Assembly (NCBI GenBank): GCA_025353725.1 | Contig: JANXOF010000042.1 | Span: forward strand, 1 to 64,000 | Reading direction: 5' to 3' | DNA: 64,000 nucleotides | Source of the DNA: Polyangiaceae bacterium | GTDB lineage: Bacteria; Myxococcota_A; Polyangia; Polyangiales; Polyangiaceae | Shown: positions 53,045 to 62,250 of the stretch, one piece after another | Layout: each line of letters opens with the position of its first letter | How positions within the stretch are numbered: position 1 is the stretch's first letter | Program-made: the position numbers and the translations under genes | The notes under the pieces: model-generated | Told to the model about the DNA's origin: nothing | Seen by the model: only the letters and a program-made list of their open reading frames with translations | The model's database searches: none

Positions 53045-56000
53045 TCAGCGAAGCGCCGCAAGCGACGCTGCGAGTTTCGGGATAGATACCGGCATTGGAG
53101 TCTTGAGTTCGGGGGCGAAGATCGCGACGCGCAGTTCCTCGAATGCCCAACGCAGATCGCGTGCTGACCCCGTATCGCGCACGGTTGGCTCCTTCATTGT
53201 AAACTGCTTCCAGAGCTGCGCAAACGGGGCAAGCTTGTCCGTGTCCTTGCGCGGGTCGGTAACCGCGCGCGCAAGCCTTGCCTGAGCCGCACGAAGGTAG
53301 CGAGGCAGTTGTTCGAGGCGCGCGAGTGGAATCCACGCGATGAGATCGACGGGGAAAAGCTGATCGATTTGGGCGTAGATATCGACGACCGCGGCTCGCC
53401 CACTCGGATGTTTGGAAGCGGCACGCAGCGCGGCAAGTGTCCTGTCGAGCTCCGCAGATACGGGCGCAATGGCCTCGGCAAAGAGACGAAAAGCTTGTGC
53501 AATGCGCGGCGCTCCCGCCGAGACCATGGCGTCGAAGGCCCGCTTGTCACGCGGAAAATTAGCTTCATCCGAGAGTCCGAACGCGGCGGCTCCAATCCGC
53601 TGGAGCACCATCGCGCGAAACGCGTCGTTGTCGCCGCGCGAGGCGAGCGCGCCGCCCGGACGAGCGAAGGCCGCAGGAATTCGTGGAGTCACGGCGGATA
53701 CCGCGGCCCGCGCACCGAGGAGCGCGAGACGCCGAACGCCCGCACGAGATGAAGCGTCGGCCGCGGCAGCTGACTCGAGGATCGCGAGATCGACCGACGC
53801 GCCTCGGTCCACGAGGGCCGGATAGGTACGCACTTCGGTGCCTGCGACGACCCGCGTAAGGAACGGCGGCAACGCCTCGAAGTCCCACACCAGAAGCCCC
53901 TTTCGCTCCCACGTCGGCGATGGAGCGGAGTTCTTCCATACGGCGCGCGCTCGCGCCCCGTGCGTGGCTAAAAGGGCGTCGACGTCACGGCTTTGCGCGA
54001 CAACTTTCCCGTCCGTTCCGAGGAGACGGCACGTAAGACGCAGGTGAGAAGCGACTAAGTCACGGCGAAAAACTTCCGGCGGCACATGAACGCCGCGGAC
54101 GTCCTCAATCGCCCGCGCCATCAACGCGAGCATCGAGCCTTGGAAGGGCGTGAGCGTATCGGCGAGTGTACGAGCGAGTTCCGGAATATCTCCCAAATCG
54201 CGCCGAAGTGCGCGCGGCAAGTCATAGAGAAGAGCCGTGATCTTCTCGCAATGCCACCCCGGAATTGTCCAATCGAGCTCGCCAGGGTCAAGCTGGGGCA
54301 AGAGCACGAGCGGCACGGAGACCGTAATCCCGTCGTCGTCCGCAGACGGATCAAAGAGGTAGGTTACGGGGACTTTTGCACCGTGCAACGTCAGGCTATC
54401 GGGATAATCTGCGCTCGAAAGCGAGCGCTCACCCGTAAGCACGTCTTCGATCGAAAGCCGAAGCGCGCGCGGGTCGCGCTTCTCCGCGTGCTCACGCCAC
54501 GCCTCGAATGTCTTTCCGTTGACAACGTCTTCGGGTACGCGGCGGTCGAAGAACGCGAGAAGCGCATCGTCATCCGCGAGCATATCGCTGCGGCGCGCCT
54601 TGTCGCGCAACCGAGACACTTCCTCGAGAAGCTCTCGATTGCGCGACTGAAACTCGCCGCGTGTTTGATATTCGCCGCGCACCAGCGCGTAATCGAGGAA
54701 CATCAGCCTCGCAGCCGCGGGTGCGACCTTGGCATAGTCGACGCTCTGATCGCGACTCACCGATAATCCGAACAGTGTAACGTGCTCTTTGACCGAAGCC
54801 CGCGCGGAACGCTCGGACCAATGCGGGTCCGAGTAACTCCGTTTCAACAAGTGGGGTGCCGCCTCGAGCAACCACTCAGGCTCGACTTTAGCAGCCATAC
54901 GCGCGAAGAGCTGCGTCGTCTCGACGAGCTCGAAGGCCATGATCCACGCGGGCGGCTTGCGCGCGAGAGCGGACGACGGATGAATGGCGAACCGCGTCTG
55001 TTTTGCGCCGACGTAGCTTCGGGTTTCCGGATTCCAATTTCCTATTTTGGAAAGGAGTCCGGTCGCGATGGCGCGGTGCAGACTATCACCGGGGTCGCCG
55101 GCCTTGCTCGCCGCCGTTTGCGGCGTAGTTTCAAGCCGCAACTCCTTCACGACCTCCTCAAGCTGCTTGTGGGTCTCCGTCCACTCCCGCACGCGTAGGA
55201 ACGAGAGGAACGTCTCTTTGCAGACGCGCCTCAGGTGCGAACTCCCCTTGCGCTCGGCGTCCCGCGCAAAAGCCCATAAGCGAAGAAGTCCGACGAAATC
55301 GGAGCGCTCGTCGCGAAACTGCCTGTGGAGATCGTCTGCTTTTTGCTGGGCTTCGCGCGGGCGCTCTCGCGGATCTTGAAGGTTCAACGCGGCGGCAATC
55401 ACGAGAACGTCGCGCAGGCATCCGAGCTCAGCGCCTGCGAGGATCATTCGACCAATGCGCGGGTCGACGGGGAACCGCGCGAGGCGCCGTCCCGAGTCCG
55501 TCAGCTCCCGCTTTTCGCCGAGCGCGCCAAGCTCCTCGAGGACGCGATAGCCCTCCGTGATCGCTCTCGGCTGCGGAGCATCAAGAAACGGAAACGCTTC
55601 AACGTCGCCGAGCCCCAACGCTTTCATCCGAAGAATGACGCCAGCCAGGCCGGTGCGCTTGATTTCCGGATCGGTAAATGCGGGGCGCGCCGCAAAACTC
55701 ACCTCATCATAGAGGCGAACGCAAATGCCATCACGCACGCGCCCACACCGCCCTTTTCGCTGGTCCGCACTCGCCTGTGAGATGCCCTCGATTTGAAGGC
55801 GCGTGGTTCCAGATCGTGGGTCGTAGCGCGAGAGCCGAGCAACCCCCGTGTCGACCACGTAAACGATTCCGGGAATCGTAATGGACGTCTCCGCGACGTT
55901 CGTTGCGAGAATCACCCGCCGCTGGGGGATACTCGTGAAGACCTTCCCCTGATCGGCGGCCGAAAGGCGAGCGTAGAGCGGTTGCACCACTGTGTGGCGG

Positions 56001-56743
56001 AGGTTCCGTGAAATGAGCTCGCTCTCCGTGTCTCGAATCTCTCGTTCGCCAGGCAGGAAAACGAGAATATCGCCGTGCGGGTCGAGCGCGGTCACGTTCG
56101 CCACGGCGTTCGCCACGGCTTCGGGCAAGTCTAGATTCTCTGTGTTGGGCTCATACAGAACGTCAACGGGGTACGTTCGGCCCTCGACCTGAATCACCGG
56201 CGCGCCAGAGAAAAACTCAGAAAATCTCTGCGTCTCAATCGTCGCCGAACTTACAACGACTTTGAGCGTCGGCCGATCAGGGAGAATACGCTTTAGCCAG
56301 CCAAGTAAAAAGTCGATCGTAAGACTGCGTTCATGCGCTTCGTCGATCACCAGCGTGTCATATTTACGAAGAAACGGGTCCGAGTGAATCTCGGCAAGCA
56401 AAATGCCATCCGTCATGAATTTCACATAGGTGCGCGCCGACGTGCGATCGTCGAACCGCACTTGGTAACCGACGTCTTCGCCCAAAGGTGACCCAAGCTC
56501 GCTCGCGACGCGCGCGGCTACACTTGTCGCGGCAATTCTCCGAGGCTGAGTAACTCCGATGATTTGTTCGAGGCCGCGCCCCATCGCGAGCGCGATCTTT
56601 GGGAGCTGCGTGGTCTTTCCAGAGCCCGTGGCACCGGCGACGATCACAACTTGGTGCTGATCCATCGCGGCCGCGATGTCGGCCACCCGCGACGAGATCG
56701 GGAGTTCGGGCGGGAAGCGGATAGGAGAGTCGCCCTCTGGCAT
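53045..56743 (-). CDS. hrpA: ATP-dependent RNA helicase HrpA
   Basis: DEAH-box helicase of 1232 aa, near the usual 1250-1300. Motifs in order: I GATGSGKTTQLPK, Ia TQPRRIAA, II DEAH, III SAT, then V/VI with ATNVAETSITIPGIVYVVDTG and QRKGRCGR. The HA2 domain follows (RRLARFPVDPRIGRMILAGAELGCLRDVLVIAAALNLQDPRERP). The C-terminal DUF3418-like half completes the HrpA architecture. Unwinds RNA and has been linked to ribosome rescue and mRNA processing in other bacteria. Start at 56743 is preceded by a short non-coding region shared with the divergent lipoprotein gene. Confidence 0.94.
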   Translation of the reverse strand: MPEGDSPIRFPPELPISSRVADIAAAMDQHQVVIVAGATGSGKTTQLPKIALAMGRGLEQIIGVTQPRRIAATSVAARVASELGSPLGEDVGYQVRFDDRTSARTYVKFMTDGILLAEIHSDPFLRKYDTLVIDEAHERSLTIDFLLGWLKRILPDRPTLKVVVSSATIETQRFSEFFSGAPVIQVEGRTYPVDVLYEPNTENLDLPEAVANAVANVTALDPHGDILVFLPGEREIRDTESELISRNLRHTVVQPLYARLSAADQGKVFTSIPQRRVILATNVAETSITIPGIVYVVDTGVARLSRYDPRSGTTRLQIEGISQASADQRKGRCGRVRDGICVRLYDEVSFAARPAFTDPEIKRTGLAGVILRMKALGLGDVEAFPFLDAPQPRAITEGYRVLEELGALGEKRELTDSGRRLARFPVDPRIGRMILAGAELGCLRDVLVIAAALNLQDPRERPREAQQKADDLHRQFRDERSDFVGLLRLWAFARDAERKGSSHLRRVCKETFLSFLRVREWTETHKQLEEVVKELRLETTPQTAASKAGDPGDSLHRAIATGLLSKIGNWNPETRSYVGAKQTRFAIHPSSALARKPPAWIMAFELVETTQLFARMAAKVEPEWLLEAAPHLLKRSYSDPHWSERSARASVKEHVTLFGLSVSRDQSVDYAKVAPAAARLMFLDYALVRGEYQTRGEFQSRNRELLEEVSRLRDKARRSDMLADDDALLAFFDRRVPEDVVNGKTFEAWREHAEKRDPRALRLSIEDVLTGERSLSSADYPDSLTLHGAKVPVTYLFDPSADDDGITVSVPLVLLPQLDPGELDWTIPGWHCEKITALLYDLPRALRRDLGDIPELARTLADTLTPFQGSMLALMARAIEDVRGVHVPPEVFRRDLVASHLRLTCRLLGTDGKVVAQSRDVDALLATHGARARAVWKNSAPSPTWERKGLLVWDFEALPPFLTRVVAGTEVRTYPALVDRGASVDLAILESAAAADASSRAGVRRLALLGARAAVSAVTPRIPAAFARPGGALASRGDNDAFRAMVLQRIGAAAFGLSDEANFPRDKRAFDAMVSAGAPRIAQAFRLFAEAIAPVSAELDRTLAALRAASKHPSGRAAVVDIYAQIDQLFPVDLIAWIPLARLEQLPRYLRAAQARLARAVTDPRKDTDKLAPFAQLWKQFTMKEPTVRDTGSARDLRWAFEELRVAIFAPELKTPMPVSIPKLAASLAALR

Positions 56744-56838
56744 GATCTGAGCGGAATAGCACTATGTAGGCCCATGTGTCGGAGTTACGGGCCGCCGCTG
56801 CCTCCCAAGCTGTAGGTTTCGAGCTCTTCACGCCGATC

Positions 56839-56855
56839 CCGCGCTTCGAGCGCGG
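56839..56855. other. Perfect short hairpin in divergent intergenic region
   Basis: CCGCGCT-TCG-AGCGCGG is a perfect 7-bp inverted repeat with a 3-nt loop, in the 245-nt gap between hrpA and the kinase-operon lipoprotein. No T-run follows, so it is not a plain terminator. It could be an operator or mRNA leader structure; I cannot tell. Confidence 0.3.
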
Positions 56856-56988
56856 CGACGCCTTTCTACGAAGGACACGATAGCGGTCCCTCAAACCACT
56901 CGATATACTCCTGGACGATGGTGGTTGTGGCCGTGGGGCGAAGCGCTCCGACGAGCACTTACAGGCCTCCCCCCCGAATGAGCAAGCG

Positions 56989-57957
56989 ATGACCCGGCAA
57001 CGGACGACGATCTGCCTTTTGGCGACAGGAATGGTCGCTCTCGCCTCGGGAGCGTGCTCCCTGCTGTTTCCGGCGAGTACAGCGCAATGTGCGAGCGACG
57101 AGGAGTGTAGAGCACGGGGAGCAAGCTTCGAGTCCGCGGTTTGCTCGCCAGAAAGCTTATGTGTGACCCCCACCCCCGCACTCTTCGGAGATGCGTCAAC
57201 GGTAGGCGATAGTGGCGTCGACCCCTTCGCGTGTGCGGCCTTGCCCGCCGCGAGTCCGGACCCCTCCAGGCAGCTGGAGCTGACCATCAAGTACCTCGAC
57301 TTTGCGAGCGGTGCGCCTCCTACGGGAACGGTCGTACGCCTTTGTGCGGCAACCGACTCGAATTGCGCCAACGCGAGAACGACCCTCGAAGGATCGGGAC
57401 CTGGCACTGCCGGTCTCGACGGCGGTTCAGGCTGGGTTACACCGCGAGCTGACGGGACGCTGACTACAAAGATCGAATTCGGCTTTGAGGGTTTCTTCGA
57501 AGCGCGCGCTCCGCAGTACCCACCGTTTTTTCGCTCTACATCGCCGGCACTCCGAAACCCAAAAACCGAGATCGAGCAGCTCCTACTTCGTACGACTGAA
57601 ATCGATTTCCTCGCCGACCAAGCGTTACGGAAGGCAGGCGCGTACGACTCCGTTGGGCACGGACTCGTCTTTGTCTACGCTCAGGATTGCGACCAGAAGC
57701 CACTCGCAGGCGCGAGCTTCACAACCACTGCCCTCGACGACCAGATGCGCCTCTTCTACATTATTAACTCCTCTCCATCGGTGGAGGACACGAAGACCGA
57801 TTCGCTCGGTCGCGGAGGTTTCATCAATATTCCAGCAGGTATTCATACGTTCACAGGCTGGCTGGGCGAGGGCGAAAGCCGAAAGCGCTATGGTTCTGGG
57901 CGCGTTCTCGTCCGCGTAGGCGCAGCAACGGTGCTCGTCGTGTCACCGTCGCCATGA
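56989..57957 (+). CDS. Hypothetical lipoprotein, first gene of kinase operon
   Basis: Protein of 322 aa. The signal peptide ends at ASGAC. A Cys-containing segment (QCASDEECRARGASFESAVCSPESLC) then resembles the short disulfide units seen in surface proteins of this lineage. A beta-rich middle follows (LELTIKYLDFASGAPPTGTVVRLCAATDSNC, TKIEFGFEGFFEARAPQY) and a final carboxypeptidase-regulatory-like part (GASFTTTALDDQMRLFYIINS, GGFINIPAGIHTFTGWLGEG). It looks like a sugar- or polymer-binding outer-membrane lipoprotein. The stop overlaps the kinase start by 4 nt, so it is coupled and may supply the external signal or be the kinase's partner. That link is inference. Confidence 0.72.
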   Translation: MTRQRTTICLLATGMVALASGACSLLFPASTAQCASDEECRARGASFESAVCSPESLCVTPTPALFGDASTVGDSGVDPFACAALPAASPDPSRQLELTIKYLDFASGAPPTGTVVRLCAATDSNCANARTTLEGSGPGTAGLDGGSGWVTPRADGTLTTKIEFGFEGFFEARAPQYPPFFRSTSPALRNPKTEIEQLLLRTTEIDFLADQALRKAGAYDSVGHGLVFVYAQDCDQKPLAGASFTTTALDDQMRLFYIINSSPSVEDTKTDSLGRGGFINIPAGIHTFTGWLGEGESRKRYGSGRVLVRVGAATVLVVSPSP

Positions 57958-59597
57958 GTCAACCACTTAGCTTACGGCCCGAGGATACCGCGATTATCGT
58001 GCCCCTCGGCGCGCGCGACCTCTCCATCGACGCAGCGCTCGGCAAGTACAGACTTCTTGGTGCACTGGGCAAAGGTGGGATGGCCGATATCTACCTAGGC
58101 GTCGCGGACGGACCCGAGGGATTTCGGAAGCTTTGCGTCCTCAAGCTGCTCAAAGAAGAGATGGCGGAAGACGACGACTACCGTGCGATGTTCCTGGATG
58201 AGGCGCGGCTTGCCGCCCGTTTAAACCATCCGAACATCGTTCAAACGTTCGAGGTCGGCGAGACGCGAGGGCGTCTCCTGATTGCGATGGAATTCGTTGA
58301 TGGCCAGCCGCTGACGCGCATAAAGCGCAGGCTCAAGCAAGAGCACCTCCCCCTCCCCACGTACATCAGCCTTCTCTGCGACGTCCTTGAGGCTCTGGAA
58401 TACGCACATAGCCTTACCGACTTCGATGGCTCGCAGCTTGGGATCATCCACCGCGATGTGAGCCCCCACAACATCGTGATTGGCTATGACGCCCGCGTAA
58501 AACTTCTTGACTTCGGCATTGCGAAAAGCTCCGCGGCGGTGCAGGAAACCCAAGCCGGTGTCCTCAAAGGCAAAGCGGGATACATGGCCCCCGAACAAGC
58601 GCGCATGCAGCCGCTCGACAAGCGTGCTGACATTTTCTCAGTGGGTGTCATTCTTTGGGAGGCTATTGCAGGAAAGCGGCTTGTCGACGGGATGTCCGCC
58701 CATGCCGTGCTCGCCCGGCGCGTCCAAGGGGGCGACCCGAAGATCGCGGAGGTTGTTCCTGGCGTCGATCAGGCGCTTGCCGCGATCTGCGATCGCGCAA
58801 TGGCATGCTCGCCGGACGCGCGGTACGTAAGCTGCGTCGAACTTCAGAGCGACCTCGAGACGTGGCTGAAAACGCAGACCGACCCCAATCGTAAAGAGTT
58901 CTCCAAGCACATGCGCGACGCGTTCGCCAAAGAACGCGACGACTTGCGCGCGCTGGTCGAGCAGCAAATGGGAGATAGCTTCAGTGGCCTTCGGTCGCTT
59001 CTCGGAAGCGGCGGGAGGTCGACGCTCGGCCGATTAAATCCGTCGCACGGCGCACCTGAGACGCAACCGACCTCGAGCGGGAATGAGTCTCGCGTAGTCG
59101 TGATTACCGAAGGCGGCAGACTGCAGTCTCACGCTGACGCTAGGGTCGCGAGCCTCGTTACCTCCGACGTGGCATCGGCCGAAGGGACGCCCCGATCCAC
59201 GGCGCGCGCGTTCGCCCTTTTCGGAATCGCGGTGGCTGTTCTTGCGGGAATTGCCATCGCCTTTATCACGATGAGGTCGACGCGGCAGAGCGCTGAGACC
59301 CGCGCGGAACCGTCCGCGCTACCCGCACGGCGCGCGCCTACGGAAGCGCCACGAACCACGGCATCTGTCGACGCCACGCCTACAAGCGCACGACCAGTGG
59401 AATCCGTCACCGGAGCCGCGACGTCATCGGCGCCCCCCCTTCATCGGCCGGCGTGGCAGGGTTTCGCGGCTCCCAACGCCAAGCCAACTCCGGTGCCTTC
59501 ACAAGCACGTACGGCCGCGCCGAATTCAACGATAGCGACCCCACCAACGAAACAAGTACCTCGGCCCATCGACGACAAGGATCCCTACGCCCCATGA
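57954..59597 (+). CDS. Hanks-type Ser/Thr protein kinase, membrane bound
   Basis: Protein of 547 aa with a full kinase domain at residues 31-300: Gly loop GKGGMADIYLG (39-49), Lys64, HRD at 166-168 (Asp168 in HRDVSPHNIVI), DFG at 186-188 and APE at 212-214. A Ser/Thr-rich juxtamembrane region holds the probable autophosphorylation sites. One transmembrane helix lies near 416-438 (AFALFGIAVAVLAGIAIAFI) and a Pro/Ala/Thr-rich tail ends outside. Coupled by 4-nt overlaps to an upstream lipoprotein and a downstream TPR-PEGA protein. Polyangia carry very many such kinases; substrates are unknown. Confidence 0.95.
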   Translation: MSQPLSLRPEDTAIIVPLGARDLSIDAALGKYRLLGALGKGGMADIYLGVADGPEGFRKLCVLKLLKEEMAEDDDYRAMFLDEARLAARLNHPNIVQTFEVGETRGRLLIAMEFVDGQPLTRIKRRLKQEHLPLPTYISLLCDVLEALEYAHSLTDFDGSQLGIIHRDVSPHNIVIGYDARVKLLDFGIAKSSAAVQETQAGVLKGKAGYMAPEQARMQPLDKRADIFSVGVILWEAIAGKRLVDGMSAHAVLARRVQGGDPKIAEVVPGVDQALAAICDRAMACSPDARYVSCVELQSDLETWLKTQTDPNRKEFSKHMRDAFAKERDDLRALVEQQMGDSFSGLRSLLGSGGRSTLGRLNPSHGAPETQPTSSGNESRVVVITEGGRLQSHADARVASLVTSDVASAEGTPRSTARAFALFGIAVAVLAGIAIAFITMRSTRQSAETRAEPSALPARRAPTEAPRTTASVDATPTSARPVESVTGAATSSAPPLHRPAWQGFAAPNAKPTPVPSQARTAAPNSTIATPPTKQVPRPIDDKDPYAP

Positions 59598-60601
59598 AGC
59601 TATCCGTTTCTTGCGTGCGGGGACCACTGTTTGCGTTCGTTTTGGCGTGCGTTACCGCACTGCCTGCCACGAGTTACGCAGACTCACACGGCGCCGCCGC
59701 GCCCGTCGGTGTCGAAGAAGGCCGCACGCGATTTAATCGCGGCGTGGACCTCTACAAGGAAGGCAACTTTCACGGCGCACTTGCCGAGTTTCGTGCGGCT
59801 TTTGCAGCGGCCCCCTCCTACCGCATTCACTACAACTTAGGGCAAACGCTCTATCAACTCCAAGATTACGCTGGCGCAGTTCGAGCTCTCGACCAATACC
59901 TCGCCGAGGGCAGGGACAAGCTCGATGCAGATCGCATCAAGGACGTCGAGGGAGACCTCGCAAAACTTCGTCCAAGAATAGCAAAGATCACATTTGTCGT
60001 GAACGTGCCGAACCCGGAGGTAACTGTCGACGACGAGCCTCGAGGTACGCTTGAGAACCAAGAGCTCTTCGTAAGCGGAGGCCGTCACCGAATCGCCGTG
60101 ACGGCTCCCGGCTACCAAACCGAGAACCGCGCGCTCGATATCGCCGGCGCGCAGCAACTCGAACTCAAGTTCGACCTCAAACCCATCTCCACCGCCGCGG
60201 CCGCGGATTCGCGGCCACAGCCATTGGCGCGACCCCTTGTGGTCGCCAAACGTCGAACTCCGTTCTACATCGGGGCTATGGCGACGCTCGTACTCGGGGC
60301 TGGAACTGGCATCTCAGCCATCCTTGCATCGCGGCGCCAATCGGACTATGGCAAGGCACTCGGCGTAGTAGACAATGCGAGAGGTATCGACGAGGCAAGG
60401 CGAGCGACGCGATCGACCGCACTCGTGGCAGATGTCTTCGGAGGCGCGACGGTCTTAGCCGCAGGGCTTACGCTCATTGCTTATGCCCTCACTTCGGGAA
60501 CGGAACGGGTGACGACCACAGCCGCGTCGGCCGCTCCTCGAAGGCCTAATTGGGTTCCGGTGGTGGGGCCATCGTCCGTTGGCGCGCGCTGTACGTTTTG
60601 A
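59594..60601 (+). CDS. TPR-PEGA membrane protein
   Basis: ATG 59594 (335 aa) overlaps the kinase stop by 4 nt. A signal peptide ends at TSYADS. Residues of about 40-125 are TPR-like (EEGRTRFNRGVDLYKEGNFHGALAEFRAAFAAAPSYRIHYNLGQTLYQLQDYAGAVRALDQYL). A PEGA domain (about 132-200: VVNVPNPEVTVDDEPRGTLENQELFVSGGRHRIAVTAPGYQTE) follows, a beta sandwich often linked to cell-envelope or S-layer roles. Two hydrophobic segments come near the end (about 223-245 and 275-300). It is the third gene of a coupled unit with the kinase, suggesting a sensory or envelope-assembly role. Confidence 0.87.
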   Translation: MKLSVSCVRGPLFAFVLACVTALPATSYADSHGAAAPVGVEEGRTRFNRGVDLYKEGNFHGALAEFRAAFAAAPSYRIHYNLGQTLYQLQDYAGAVRALDQYLAEGRDKLDADRIKDVEGDLAKLRPRIAKITFVVNVPNPEVTVDDEPRGTLENQELFVSGGRHRIAVTAPGYQTENRALDIAGAQQLELKFDLKPISTAAAADSRPQPLARPLVVAKRRTPFYIGAMATLVLGAGTGISAILASRRQSDYGKALGVVDNARGIDEARRATRSTALVADVFGGATVLAAGLTLIAYALTSGTERVTTTAASAAPRRPNWVPVVGPSSVGARCTF

Positions 60602-60639
60602 CACTCGTCACCGCGGCTTACGCTCTTTCGTAGCCATTT

Positions 60640-62070
60640 TTAGTGCGAAGGCGCCTCGTCGTCGCTGTCATACGTTTTGATTCGCGAAACGATCACATCG
60701 AGCAGACGATCCTTTTGGTCGGGCGACGCTGGCGTCGCGAAGGCCCACGTATAGTCCGAGGGAAATCCCCTACGAATTTTCTCCCGGCCTTGCGACGGGA
60801 ACTCCGTGAGGACACGGTCGAGCGCGCGCACGTCGCCCGCATGCTGGTGGCATCCGATACAGTTCGTCTGCGCATTGTGAGGGCCCTTCTCAATGAACCC
60901 ATTCGAAGCCCACGTCGCTTTCGCGTGGACCGCGGCGAGCGCGTCACCGAGCGTACCTTTAAAGCCGCCGCGAGGGTCGGGGTCTTTCTCTTCGAAGTCC
61001 GTAATGACGTTCATCTTGTAGTGGTTCCAAGGCGGACCAAGCTTCGCTATGGCTTGTGGCCTATCTTGACCGAAATCGTCATTCGGAGTGTCCGACCACC
61101 ACATGGTGACCCATACCCAATGACGGAGCTCTTTTGTCATCAGGTGGAGACCGACAAGGGAATAGCCCGCAGCGTCGGAGAGCTTCACAGTATAGGCCTC
61201 GTCTGGTCCGGCGGCTTTCATTGGCAATCCCTTCAACGACCAACCGCCGCCATCGAGCTCGCCTTTGAGACGCTTCGCAAGGCTCGCCGCGGTCGTATCA
61301 ACGACAGGAAGGCCCGCGGTGACGAGAGCGTCGTTACGACGCCACGACATCTTGACCGCCACGGCGTCCGCGGGGAATTCGCTGGAAAAACAGTTCGTGA
61401 AGTTGGTCTCTTCCGAGATCGGAGGCGTATCCGCACTGAACGTCTCGAGCTTACCCTCGCATCCTTGGATAGCGGGATACTCGGTGAGCAAATGCTTCAC
61501 GTACCCAGGGCTGTAGGCGACACGCGCGTTTCCTCCGAGGCCGTCAACGCCTGGCTTGTCCGTTATCAGCGCGAGACGCGCAAAGTATTCCTCCTCACTG
61601 TTTGGTCCCAGCGCGCTCGCGTTCCAACCGAAGAGCACCTCGCTCTCTTGCAAAGTCGGCGTACTCTTCGCCTTTCGCCTCTCTTTCCCGAGATCCCCGT
61701 ACATCTTCGCAAACATTCGATCGAACTCGTCGCCGCCGAACCACGTACGAAAGAGCGGTATCGTCTTCTCGAATTTGCCAGTTTTATTCGCGGCTGCCGG
61801 CAGCTTCGCAGCTATCGTCACGGGAGCGAGCGCCTTCGCGAGCACGCTCCAACCCAGCTCGCGTCGCGCCTGTTTCGATCGTGCGTAACGCGCGTCGTCT
61901 GCCGCCGACAAGGTGGCTGCCGGATAAGGCTGCGCGACTCCCAACGCGCGCCGCTCAAGTTCACGGATTTCTGGATGGTCGACGACGTCATCCGATCCCG
62001 TGGACGCGCAAGCTACGGAGGCCCCCAAAGCCGATACAACGAGGCTCCACCGCAACCTACCACCGTTCAT
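60640..62070 (-). CDS. Lipoprotein with one CxxCH heme motif
   Basis: ATG 62070 (476 aa) is chosen because AGGAGAA lies upstream and a lipobox-like SVAC follows directly. Most of the chain has no recognised domain (ELERRALGVAQPYPAATLSAADDARYARSKQARRELGW). A single heme-c motif, CIGCHQHAG, lies near residue 404, close to the C-terminus, and the MFAKMYGDLGKE region earlier resembles a helical cytochrome lobe. So it may be a c-type cytochrome with an unusual large N-terminal part. It is on the same strand as the gene at 62243, which has related features. Confidence 0.65.
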   Translation of the reverse strand: MNGGRLRWSLVVSALGASVACASTGSDDVVDHPEIRELERRALGVAQPYPAATLSAADDARYARSKQARRELGWSVLAKALAPVTIAAKLPAAANKTGKFEKTIPLFRTWFGGDEFDRMFAKMYGDLGKERRKAKSTPTLQESEVLFGWNASALGPNSEEEYFARLALITDKPGVDGLGGNARVAYSPGYVKHLLTEYPAIQGCEGKLETFSADTPPISEETNFTNCFSSEFPADAVAVKMSWRRNDALVTAGLPVVDTTAASLAKRLKGELDGGGWSLKGLPMKAAGPDEAYTVKLSDAAGYSLVGLHLMTKELRHWVWVTMWWSDTPNDDFGQDRPQAIAKLGPPWNHYKMNVITDFEEKDPDPRGGFKGTLGDALAAVHAKATWASNGFIEKGPHNAQTNCIGCHQHAGDVRALDRVLTEFPSQGREKIRRGFPSDYTWAFATPASPDQKDRLLDVIVSRIKTYDSDDEAPSH

Positions 62071-62112
62071 GGGCCGACTTCTCCTCACTTGCACGTCAGA
62101 CAACCTAAAGCC

Positions 62113-62250
62113 TTAGGCGAGATTTCGCTCTCGCGGGCGCCACAGTCGGAACGACGAGTCTGCAGTTTGGTCAACGACCAAGAACGTCAGCCAACTGTCA
62201 CATCGAACATGCGGGTAGAGCGCAAATTGTTCCACGTACCGCTCAAGGCG
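62113..62250 (-). pseudogene. 3' remnant of a duplicate of the downstream secreted-protein gene
   Basis: The minus-strand frame reads EQFALYPHVRCDSWLTFLVVDQTADSSF and is plainly the same as GQFALYAHFRSDGWLMFLVVDQATNTY at the C-terminus of the gene 62243-64000. The similarity is visible in DNA over about 90 nt. It ends at TAA 62113-62115. There is no start or body, so it is a decayed 3' copy left after duplication. Confidence 0.75.
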
